A stretch of 8,041 nt of DNA, from NCBI GenBank assembly GCA_023544495.1, contig JAMJFV010000085.1, positions 1-8,041 of the forward strand. Reading direction: 5' to 3'. The notes under the pieces are model-generated. The model was not told the origin of the DNA, made no database searches, and saw only the letters and a list, made by a program, of their open reading frames with translations. Shown in pieces: positions 1-5,432 of the stretch (position 1 is the first letter of the stretch; each line of letters begins with the position of its first letter). The position numbers and the translations under genes are program-made. The stretch comes from ANME-2 cluster archaeon. Its GTDB lineage: Archaea; Halobacteriota; Methanosarcinia; Methanosarcinales; Methanocomedenaceae.

Positions 1-72
1 TGGTGTTCTCCTTGAATTCTTCAAGGGTTCGGAGAGACCCGTCGATCGTGAGTTCAAATCTCACCAGCCCCA
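1..72 (+). tRNA. 3' part of an intron-containing tRNA, probably tRNA-Trp(CCA); partial at left edge
   Basis: The T arm is plain: stem GTGAG (48-52), loop TTCAAAT (53-59), stem CTCAC (60-64). The acceptor strand CAGCCCC (65-71) and discriminator A72 follow. CCCGT (38-42) fits the 3' side of the anticodon stem and CGATC (43-47) the variable loop. Just before lie GGAG (31-34) and the three bases AGA (35-37). That order (4-bp helix, 3-nt bulge, exon stem) is what an archaeal bulge-helix-bulge 3' splice site needs, cut between 36 and 37, so bases 1-36 would be intron. GGAG can pair with CTCC, the U33-C34-C35 context of a CCA anticodon, and tRNA-Trp is a common intron carrier in Euryarchaeota; this is why I favour Trp. 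The intron can fold on itself (TCTCC 7-11 with GGAGA 31-35, TTGAA with TTCAA inside). The 5' exon is outside the window, so the identity is inferred. Confidence 0.72.
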
Positions 73-73
73 C

Positions 74-86
74 ATTTTCTTTTTTG
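74..86 (+). terminator. T-tract terminator after the tRNA
   Basis: A run of T broken by one C (75-85) begins two bases after the tRNA 3' end. Oligo-T on the non-template strand is the usual archaeal termination signal. No hairpin is needed or seen. Confidence 0.6.
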
Positions 87-87
87 A

Positions 88-98
88 TTAAATATTTA
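88..98 (+). promoter_or_regulatory. TATA box for the small membrane protein
   Basis: The AT-rich element TTAAATATTTA lies about 28 bp before the ATG at 124. No Shine-Dalgarno sequence precedes that ATG, so the spacing predicts a leaderless or nearly leaderless mRNA starting close to 120-124. Confidence 0.45.
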
Positions 99-123
99 TG
101 CATACAGCACCATCATTCAATGC

Positions 124-288
124 ATGAAATCCAGTAATCGTAATGTATTATTGGCATTACTCTCAATAATACTGGCAATTATCATAAGACCGTTCATAAT
201 GAGACTGGTCGAACAAGTGGTCGAAATTGTTGTTATCATCGCACTGGCATACGTTTTTTTTATTATCCTGAAACAATTGATAAAATAA
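124..288 (+). CDS. Small two-helix membrane protein, 54 aa, function unknown
   Basis: This frame begins MKSSNRNVLLALL and ends ILKQLIK. It has a polar basic N-terminus, a hydrophobic stretch at about residues 8-25, a short linker with Arg22, Pro23, Arg27 and Glu30, and a second hydrophobic stretch at about 31-49. A short lysine-containing tail follows. The pattern predicts two membrane helices joined by a short charged turn, with no cleavable signal peptide. ATG is the only good start in the frame, since a stop lies at 85-87. There is no ribosome-binding site, but a TATA box at the right distance suggests a leaderless message. It stands alone between a tRNA terminator and the AAA gene's own promoter. 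I do not recognise a family. An open frame on the opposite strand covers the same bases, but only this strand has a matching promoter and membrane-protein composition. Confidence 0.55.
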   Translation: MKSSNRNVLLALLSIILAIIIRPFIMRLVEQVVEIVVIIALAYVFFIILKQLIK

Positions 289-294
289 TCTGGC

Positions 295-309
295 GATAAT
301 ATTAATACC
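295..309 (+). promoter_or_regulatory. TATA box for the AAA ATPase cluster
   Basis: GATAATATTAATACC contains a TATA-like core (296-304). Transcription about 25 bp downstream would start near 326, leaving room for the GAGG ribosome-binding site at 330-333 before the TTG start at 342. Confidence 0.45.
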
Positions 310-341
310 ACACCCGTCAATCTGAAGCCGAGGAAAAAATA

Positions 342-1457
342 TTGCGTTCAGTACAACGTGTTAATAAAAAAACAAGTGTCAAAACACAAAAGGAACGTAC
401 GGAAAGCGGAGCTCTTTTCGTATCGTTAAAACCGGCAGGGTATCCACTCAGAAGTTCACTCCACGAATATCCTGAGGTCTTTGAGAATAATGTTTTTGAG
501 TTCTATGCCCGGGAACAATGGAACGGATTATTGGTACAGTCCGGCGAGTATCTCTTCGACCGCCGGATGTTTCCTGATTTTGCATTCAAGGTATTGAATG
601 TTATACCTGAGAATAGTGTTATAGGCAGGTCCACAGTATTCTTGATCGAAGATGTGAATATCGTGGAGGTTCTACCCGAACCATCCAATGATGTCACGTT
701 CGACGATGTGATAGGACAGGTTGGTGCAAAGCATAAATGTAAACTCATTATGAAATTCCTTGATGATCCTGAACTGTTCGGCAAGTGGGCTCCCAGAAAC
801 ATATTATTCCACGGGCCGTCCGGTACAGGTAAGACCATGCTGGCAAAAGCCCTGGCAAGTGCCACAGACGTCCCTATCCTGCCCATTAAGGCCACGCAGT
901 TGATAGGCGAGTTCGTAGGAGACGGGGCCAGGCAGCTCCATCAGTTATATGACCGGGCAGAAGACCTCCAGCCTTGCATTATTTTCATTGATGAACTTGA
1001 TGCAATTGCCCTGGACAGGCGTTTCCAGGAACTCAGGGGTGATGTTGTAGAGATCGTAAATTCACTATTGACCGAGATGGACGGCATTGAGGCACGGGAA
1101 GGAGTGTGCACTATTGCTGCCACGAACAGGATAGAATCGCTGGATCCTGCTGTTCGCAGCCGGTTCGAAGAAGAGATCAATTTTGTCCTGCCAGATCAAA
1201 AAGAGAGGCAGGCAATGTTACACTCCAACATTGCCACATTCCCTGTGGAACTGGAAAAAGATGTTAATATAAAAGCGCTGGCTGAAAAAACCGAAGGATT
1301 CTCAGGACGTGATCTGGTCGAGAAAATATTGAAATCCGCCCTACATGCTGCAATCCTTGAAGACTCAAAGGTAAGTAACAAACATTTGGAAGAAGCTTTG
1401 AAAAAAACATCGTCATCAAGTCTGTTCAAAAACTCGGACGAAGGAATGTTCACATAA
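342..1457 (+). CDS. Single-domain AAA+ ATPase, AMA-like (CDC48/proteasome-ATPase type)
   Basis: This 371-residue protein has an N-terminal substrate-type domain (about 20-112, beta-rich, no transmembrane segment) and one AAA module. Walker A is GPSGTGKT (158-165), the pore loop is EFVGDG (190-195), Walker B is IIFIDE (213-218), the second region of homology starts at TNR (261-263), and candidate arginine fingers are R272 and R274. The helical lid ends near 357. Such proteins form hexameric rings that thread or remodel proteins with ATP. There is no zinc-protease domain (so not FtsH), no second AAA ring (so not Cdc48), and no N-terminal coiled coil of the proteasome-activating type. Length and layout fit AMA, the AAA group of Archaeoglobus and methanogens; that assignment is from memory of the family. 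The TTG start is chosen because GAGG (330-333) lies 8 nt before it. The substrate is unknown. The METTL5-like gene follows after 26 bp. Confidence 0.9.
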   Translation: MRSVQRVNKKTSVKTQKERTESGALFVSLKPAGYPLRSSLHEYPEVFENNVFEFYAREQWNGLLVQSGEYLFDRRMFPDFAFKVLNVIPENSVIGRSTVFLIEDVNIVEVLPEPSNDVTFDDVIGQVGAKHKCKLIMKFLDDPELFGKWAPRNILFHGPSGTGKTMLAKALASATDVPILPIKATQLIGEFVGDGARQLHQLYDRAEDLQPCIIFIDELDAIALDRRFQELRGDVVEIVNSLLTEMDGIEAREGVCTIAATNRIESLDPAVRSRFEEEINFVLPDQKERQAMLHSNIATFPVELEKDVNIKALAEKTEGFSGRDLVEKILKSALHAAILEDSKVSNKHLEEALKKTSSSSLFKNSDEGMFT

Positions 1458-1483
1458 ATCGTTCCTGACATACATTCTGTACA

Positions 1484-2083
1484 ATGAAAAAGAAACAACT
1501 GGAAATCATGCTGGAACAGGTGGAAGGATTTTCAGACCCTTCAGCCCCCCTCGAACAATATGCGACTCCGGCAACAATTGCTGCTGAACTGTTATATCTT
1601 GCTTTTATGAAAAATGACCTGGCAGGAGGAATTGTTTATGACCTGGGGTGTGGTACAGGTGTGCTTGCTATCGGGGCCGCACTGCTGGGTTCGCTCAAGG
1701 TTAAGGGATTTGATATGGATGAGAGAGCGATCAGGACCGCACAGCAGAATGCAAACCGGATGAACGTTGATGTTGAGTTTATTTGTTCCCCTGTTGAAGA
1801 TGTTAACGGGAGAGCTGGAACAGTGGTAATGAACCCACCGTTCGGTGCACAGGTAAAGGGGAACGACCGGCCATTCCTGTTCAAGGCCCTGGAAGTTGCC
1901 GATGTTGTGTATTCCATCCATAATTCAGGAAGTTACGAATTTATCAAAAGATTCATTTATCCCGCCGTCATAACAGAGCGGTACCATGCAGGTTTTCCGA
2001 TAAGACGAACTTTTAAGTTCCACAAGAAGGATATTGAAGTTGTCGATGTAGAGATATACCGGATAGAAAAAAACAGGAATTAA
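1484..2083 (+). CDS. METTL5-like RNA N6-adenine methyltransferase (COG2263 type)
   Basis: This 199-residue SAM-dependent methyltransferase has LEQYATP (23-29) near the N-terminus, the SAM loop DLGCGTG (53-59), an acidic SAM-ribose position in GFDMDE (75-80), and the N6-adenine catalytic motif NPPFG (117-121). This pattern is that of archaeal and eukaryotic METTL5, which methylates one adenine in the small-subunit rRNA decoding region; human METTL5 has a similar length of about 209 residues. The function here is inferred from the family. METTL5 in eukaryotes needs a TRMT112 partner; none is encoded in this window. The gene is probably co-transcribed with the AAA gene 26 bp upstream. No clear ribosome-binding site precedes the ATG. 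An open frame continues directly past the TAA stop. Confidence 0.9.
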   Translation: MKKKQLEIMLEQVEGFSDPSAPLEQYATPATIAAELLYLAFMKNDLAGGIVYDLGCGTGVLAIGAALLGSLKVKGFDMDERAIRTAQQNANRMNVDVEFICSPVEDVNGRAGTVVMNPPFGAQVKGNDRPFLFKALEVADVVYSIHNSGSYEFIKRFIYPAVITERYHAGFPIRRTFKFHKKDIEVVDVEIYRIEKNRN

Positions 2084-2203
2084 TTGATTGCCGTTCTGGT
2101 TCACTGGAGTGACCAGGTATGTCCGGTGATTGAAATTAACGATCATAAAGAGGGATTATTATTAGACTCAAAAGGAAAAAAACCGTTTCCAGAAGAATGC
2201 TGA
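2084..2203 (+). CDS. Possible 39-aa ORF between the METTL5-like gene and csl4; doubtful
   Basis: Immediately after the methyltransferase stop, and in its frame, an open stretch runs from TTG (2084) to TGA (2201-2203). It reads through HWSDQVCPVIEIND and ends GKKPFPEEC. AGGA (2075-2078) lies 5 nt before the TTG, and the frame overlaps the csl4 ATG (2197) by 7 nt, which would allow translational coupling. Against this, there is no ATG, the product is very short, and I recognise no family. A GTG at 2126 is another possible start. It may be a small protein, a remnant C-terminal extension of the methyltransferase, or chance. Confidence 0.2.
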   Translation: MIAVLVHWSDQVCPVIEINDHKEGLLLDSKGKKPFPEEC

Positions 2204-2919
2204 CGAAAGATGATTCTGCAGAAGAACAACAGGCTTCACCGGATAAGGAGAAAAATAATGACGAAGAAGTCATTGAAACTACACAGATCAAGCCGTCCGA
2301 TACAATTCAGCCAAAGACACCTGTATCACATGAAATAGCAGAAACCGATAAATTGGTTCTACCGGGGGATATGATTGGTACCAGCGAGGAATTCATATCT
2401 GGTAAAAATACCTTCAAACACGGTGGAAACATCTATTCCACAGCCACTGGTATAGTAAAGATCAACCCGAAATCACGTAATATTTCGGTTGTTCCAAAGA
2501 CCAGTGTGCCGCCGGAACTCGAGATGGGAGATGTGGTCATCGGGCGTGTGAACGATTTAAGAAGTTCTCTGGCTCTGGTAGAAATTGCCAAGATAGAAGG
2601 CAAGGGCGAGCGCGAGATCGTTAATCTTCAACAGGCTGCGGTCCACATATCCAATGTGAAGGACGGATATGTAAAAAATATTACTGATGAACTGAGTCCT
2701 TTTGATGTCATAAAGGCCAAGGTCATCGACTTGAGAAGTATGAGACTTTCCACTGCTGGCAAGGACCTTGGCGTTATAAAGGCATATTGTTCCAAATGTA
2801 AAGTGGCCATGATCAAACCTTCAGAAGATGGAAATAAAGGTTTCATGTTGAAATGTCCGGTATGTGGGAAAATGGAATCCAGAAAAGTGTCTACTGAATA
2901 TGGTATTTACAATGCTTAG
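2197..2919 (+). CDS. csl4: Archaeal exosome cap subunit Csl4 with an acidic N-terminal extension
   Basis: Csl4 forms part of the RNA-binding cap on the archaeal exosome (Rrp41-Rrp42 ring), which degrades and tails RNA from the 3' end in the cytoplasm. The family core starts at LVLPGDMIGTSEEF (53-66) and leads into the N-terminal beta domain with GNIYSTATGIV. An S1 RNA-binding domain follows at about 107-185. The C-terminal zinc ribbon uses C198-x2-C201 and C220-x2-C223. The unusual part is residues 1-52, rich in Asp, Glu, Lys, Gln, Thr and Ser and probably disordered; Csl4 normally begins near the core. Residues 45-60 flow smoothly into the core, so the extension may be genuine, but no strong ribosome-binding site supports the ATG at 2197. 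The frame is open upstream to 2149 without ATG, GTG or TTG. rpoL follows after 12 bp. Confidence 0.93.
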   Translation: MLTKDDSAEEQQASPDKEKNNDEEVIETTQIKPSDTIQPKTPVSHEIAETDKLVLPGDMIGTSEEFISGKNTFKHGGNIYSTATGIVKINPKSRNISVVPKTSVPPELEMGDVVIGRVNDLRSSLALVEIAKIEGKGEREIVNLQQAAVHISNVKDGYVKNITDELSPFDVIKAKVIDLRSMRLSTAGKDLGVIKAYCSKCKVAMIKPSEDGNKGFMLKCPVCGKMESRKVSTEYGIYNA

Positions 2920-2931
2920 AGGTGTATGGAC

Positions 2932-3210
2932 ATGGAATTAAAGGTTATTGAAAAGAGTGATACCGAAATTCTTATTGAGATCGGGGGTGAAAGTCACACA
3001 TTGCTGAATACTCTGAAGTCATCCCTCCTGGACGACCCCAGGGTGGAAGTGGCTACGTATGATATCAAACATCCTACTATAAGCGAGCCTGTGCTTTTCG
3101 TGAAAACAGATGGTGTTGATCCTATAGTTGCTATTACGGAAGCATCTGAGAGGCTCATTCAAGTATATGAAGAGTTCAAGACCGTTTTCAATGAAAATGC
3201 CAGTATTTAG
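2932..3210 (+). CDS. rpoL: DNA-directed RNA polymerase subunit Rpo11 (subunit L)
   Basis: RpoL is the archaeal counterpart of eukaryotic Rpb11 and pairs with RpoD to nucleate polymerase assembly, as bacterial alpha does. The 92-residue product begins MELKVIEK. It carries the family features ESHTLLNTLKSSLL (about 21-34), the V-x-x-A-x-Y-D-I-K-H-P segment (about 39-49), and a long C-terminal amphipathic helix from about residue 65. I use ATG 2932 rather than ATG 2926 because GAGGTG (2919-2924) sits 7 nt before 2932 but only 1 nt before 2926, and family members typically start M-E-L/I-K. It sits 12 bp after csl4 and 3 bp before the DUF99 gene, consistent with co-transcription. Confidence 0.95.
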   Translation: MELKVIEKSDTEILIEIGGESHTLLNTLKSSLLDDPRVEVATYDIKHPTISEPVLFVKTDGVDPIVAITEASERLIQVYEEFKTVFNENASI

Positions 3211-3213
3211 GGC

Positions 3214-3792
3214 ATGCACATCAAACCAGAGATAAGAATTCTCGGTATCGATGATTCGTCACTGCACACTGAGCCGGTGATGATAGTGGGTGCCATGTTC
3301 AGGGGTGGGGACTGGCTTGACGGTGTTTTACGCACCGATATTACACGAGATGGCACTGATGCCACTGAAGCTATTATCAGGATGGTGACTGGCAGCAAAC
3401 ATTTCGGACAGGTCAGGGTACTGATGTTCGATGGTGTTACGTATGCCGGTTTCAATGTGATTGACATCGAAGCGATCTTTCAGGAAACAGGTATTGGATG
3501 TATTGTGGTCATGAGGAACTGCCCTGATTTTGACCGGATACGTGCAGCTTTGAAATACCTGCCCGACCCGGATATACGCTGGGAACTGATCAAACGGGCC
3601 GGCAAGATACACAGGGTGATAAGCCGTAAGGATGAAACCTCCATCTTTATCCAGCATTGCGGTATCGACCTGGAAGAGGCCAGGGAAATTGTGCAGCTTT
3701 CCTCCACACATAGCAATATACCTGAACCATTGAGGGTAGCACACCTGATTGCAACGGGAATCGTTTGCGGAGAGTCCACAGGCAAGGCGTGA
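3214..3792 (+). CDS. DUF99 / endonuclease dU-like protein (COG1628)
   Basis: This 192-residue protein matches the archaeal DUF99 family, which has an endonuclease V-like (RNase H-type) fold and has been named endonuclease dU. Visible family signatures are GIDDS (11-15), MIVGAMFRGGDWLDGVL (23-39), the D-G-T-D-A-T turn (46-51), and MFDGVTYAGFNVID (71-84). D13/D14 and D73 are plausible metal-binding acids. The C-terminal half contains PEPLRVAHLIATGI, also typical. Family knowledge suggests cleavage at damaged or deaminated bases in DNA; the activity is not shown here. The ATG is 3 bp after the rpoL stop, with only AGGG close before it, so translation may be coupled to rpoL. This is the last gene of the cluster before a T-rich zone. 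Confidence 0.88.
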   Translation: MHIKPEIRILGIDDSSLHTEPVMIVGAMFRGGDWLDGVLRTDITRDGTDATEAIIRMVTGSKHFGQVRVLMFDGVTYAGFNVIDIEAIFQETGIGCIVVMRNCPDFDRIRAALKYLPDPDIRWELIKRAGKIHRVISRKDETSIFIQHCGIDLEEAREIVQLSSTHSNIPEPLRVAHLIATGIVCGESTGKA

Positions 3793-3812
3793 TAATACCT
3801 TACGATACTACA

Positions 3813-3852
3813 CATTACATTTTTTCTTTACAATTTTCCCTTACATTTTTTA
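3813..3852 (+). terminator. Paired T-rich terminator after the DUF99 gene
   Basis: Two copies of TTACATTTTTT (3815-3825 and 3841-3851) flank further T-rich sequence. Multiple oligo-T runs downstream of a stop codon are the typical archaeal terminator form. They close the csl4-rpoL-DUF99 transcript before the separately promoted dphB. Confidence 0.5.
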
Positions 3853-3856
3853 GCAT

Positions 3857-3898
3857 AATTCTCACCCTGCAATTCTCACCCTGCAATTCTCACCTTGT
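3857..3898 (+). repeat. Three tandem copies of a 14-bp unit upstream of dphB
   Basis: The unit AATTCTCACCCTGC occurs at 3857-3870 and 3871-3884 without change. A third copy at 3885-3898 differs at two positions (AATTCTCACCTTGT). It lies in noncoding DNA between the T-rich terminator and the dphB promoter. It could be a slippage product or a set of protein-binding sites; nothing in the sequence decides this. Confidence 0.9.
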
Positions 3899-3916
3899 TA
3901 TCCATGCAATTACATT

Positions 3917-3930
3917 CCAAATCTTTATCC
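3917..3930 (+). promoter_or_regulatory. Weak TATA box for dphB
   Basis: CCAAATCTTTATCC lies about 28-30 bp before the two candidate ATG codons (3948 and 3954). The spacing predicts a leaderless message. The match to a TATA consensus is modest. Confidence 0.3.
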
Positions 3931-3953
3931 TGTCCGCACCCAAAACTATGTTT

Positions 3954-4751
3954 ATGCTCACATTCATTGGTATCGGACTCTATGACGAAAAAGACATATC
4001 CGTAAAAGGCCTGGAAGCAGTCCGCCAGGCCGACCATGTGTACGCTGAATTCTACACTTCAGCCCTGATGGGGACAAACCCTGAAAAGCTGGAAGCGTTC
4101 TACGACAGGGAGATCACTATCCTTGACAGGGAGGACGTGGAGCAACAACCTGATTGGCTGCAGCGCGCTGTTATCGAGGATGTGGTATTCCTGACAGGAG
4201 GTGATGCCATGGTCAGCACCACCCACGTGGATTTGCGCATGCGTGCCAGGGATATGGGTATTGAGACGCATATCATACACGGCTCATCGATAATAAGTGC
4301 AGTCCCCGGTCTGACCGGACTGCAGAACTACCGCTTTGGTAAATCCGCAACCATACCCCATCCCTATACTTATAAGGGCAGGAACATTATCTCGCACACC
4401 CCGTACGACACCATCAAGTCCAATCTGGAAGCCGATATGCATACTCTGATATTCCTGGATATTGATCCTGTCAAAGGGTACATGACCATAAACCGCGGCT
4501 GTGAACTCCTTCTGGAAATCGACTCGCAGGAGGATAAATTTGATCTGGCCGGACGCCTGGGTGTGGGTGTGGTCAGGGCAGGTTCGCCCGAACCTATTGT
4601 AAAAGCCTTGCCTTTGGGTGAACTGGCTGTCTTCGATTTCGGGGGTCCACTGCATATACTGGTCGTGCCGGCAAACCTTCATTTCATGGAAGCTGAGGCA
4701 CTGGTAAAACTGGCAGGGGCGCCAGGTAGATTACTGGATACTGCCAGGTAA
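3954..4751 (+). CDS. dphB: Diphthine synthase (diphthamide biosynthesis methyltransferase)
   Basis: DphB uses S-adenosylmethionine to methylate the amino group of the modified histidine on elongation factor 2, the second step of archaeal diphthamide synthesis. The 265-residue protein starts with the family signature MLTFIGIGLYDEKDIS. It then shows the tetrapyrrole-methylase-fold elements GGDAMV (82-87), HGSSIISAVPGLTGLQ (109-124) with YRFGK after it, and a C-terminal VVRAGSPEP segment. The length matches the family's usual 260-270. The frame is open upstream to at least 3765, but that stretch runs across terminator and repeat DNA and is not coding. ATG 3948 (two residues longer) is the only serious alternative start. 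There is no ribosome-binding site, consistent with a leaderless start. It converges on the NYN gene with 8 bp between stops and no clear terminator between them. Confidence 0.94.
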   Translation: MLTFIGIGLYDEKDISVKGLEAVRQADHVYAEFYTSALMGTNPEKLEAFYDREITILDREDVEQQPDWLQRAVIEDVVFLTGGDAMVSTTHVDLRMRARDMGIETHIIHGSSIISAVPGLTGLQNYRFGKSATIPHPYTYKGRNIISHTPYDTIKSNLEADMHTLIFLDIDPVKGYMTINRGCELLLEIDSQEDKFDLAGRLGVGVVRAGSPEPIVKALPLGELAVFDFGGPLHILVVPANLHFMEAEALVKLAGAPGRLLDTAR

Positions 4752-4759
4752 ATGCAGGT

Positions 4760-5332
4760 TTATGTTGAGGTTTCAACAGTGAACATATCTGGTTCGCCCT
4801 TTTCACCAGATTCATCTCCTTCGCGGCCTTCGACATCGTATTCGTGTCCCATCACACCCTCTTTCATGATAATAACATAATCTGCAGAATTCTTAAGCAC
4901 GATAGACATCCCTGGTACAGCGCCGAACAGGATGGTCTCCTTGCCATGTTCGTTGGCCTTGTTCAACAATGGTTTGAAATCGGCATCCCTGGTAACCAGT
5001 GCAATGGTGTCGATAACAGGATTAAATACCATTTCCATTCCTTCCACAGAAAGCCTGACATCCACATCACTACTGCAGATGATGGGTTCCAGTCCCTGTG
5101 TCTCAATTGCTTCAACTAATTTTTCTGACGCGTACTGGTTCAGGAATACCCTGCCGATCTTTATGGTACCGTAATCCTTGAGAACATCCCGGATCCCTTC
5201 AAGATTTATCTGGAACTCCTTGCGTAGCATATTGGGGCCATCCACAAGCAGGGCAATTTTTCTTCTCCCTTTCTCCTGTTTTGATCCAAGATAATTACGA
5301 ATTGCTCCAAAACCGCTTTTCATAGGTTTCAT
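4760..5332 (-). CDS. NYN-domain protein (LabA/DUF88-like, TIGR00288 type), probable nuclease
   Basis: This 190-residue protein has a PIN-like NYN fold: LLVDGPNML (28-36, with D31 and N34), SSDVDVR (87-93, with D89 and D91), and DTIALVTRDADF (108-119, with D108, D116 and D118). These acids are placed as in metal-dependent NYN ribonucleases. The middle third (PLLNKANEHGKETILFGA) also matches the family. The last 30 residues are rich in Glu, Asp and Gly and look like a disordered acidic tail. The start is ATG at 5332 because GAGG lies 7 nt before it; a farther in-frame start at 5389 would add 19 residues and has no such support. The function is inferred: RNA cleavage or processing of unknown target. 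The Trm5-like gene lies 100 bp upstream on the same strand. Confidence 0.85.
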   Translation of the reverse strand: MKPMKSGFGAIRNYLGSKQEKGRRKIALLVDGPNMLRKEFQINLEGIRDVLKDYGTIKIGRVFLNQYASEKLVEAIETQGLEPIICSSDVDVRLSVEGMEMVFNPVIDTIALVTRDADFKPLLNKANEHGKETILFGAVPGMSIVLKNSADYVIIMKEGVMGHEYDVEGREGDESGEKGEPDMFTVETST

Positions 5333-5374
5333 TTTCGTTCCTCTTATAACCAAATGTACTACAAGATACTCACA

Positions 5375-5402
5375 GATTATACCGGACAATATAATAAAAT
5401 CA
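5375..5402 (-). promoter_or_regulatory. Candidate TATA region for the NYN gene
   Basis: Read on the minus strand, this segment holds GATTTTATTATATTG and then CCGGTATAATC. Either could act as a TATA element, placing transcription start 20-45 nt before the ATG at 5332 and including its GAGG ribosome-binding site. Confidence 0.35.
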
Positions 5403-5432
5403 TTATTGAGTAAAGAACTTTCCTATTCTTTT

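Noticed and set aside
98..127. Nine-codon ORF whose TGA overlaps the ATG of the small membrane gene
   Set aside because: It starts inside the TATA box region and would lie upstream of the predicted transcription start.
503..895. Long minus-strand open frame opposite the AAA gene
   Set aside because: The plus strand encodes intact AAA motifs across the same bases, and the minus frame shows no family or start signal. Similar antisense frames opposite the other genes were dropped for the same reason.
2926..2931. Earlier ATG for rpoL
   Set aside because: The ribosome-binding site GAGGTG would be only 1 nt away, and family proteins start M-E-L/I-K, matching 2932.
3765..3953. Open extension upstream of dphB, 63 codons in frame
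   Set aside because: It overlaps the end of the DUF99 gene and then translates T-rich terminator and tandem-repeat DNA. The family N-terminus MLTFIG starts at 3954.
5333..5389. 19-residue longer start for the NYN protein
   Set aside because: It covers the predicted promoter region and lacks a ribosome-binding site, while ATG 5332 has GAGG at 7 nt.
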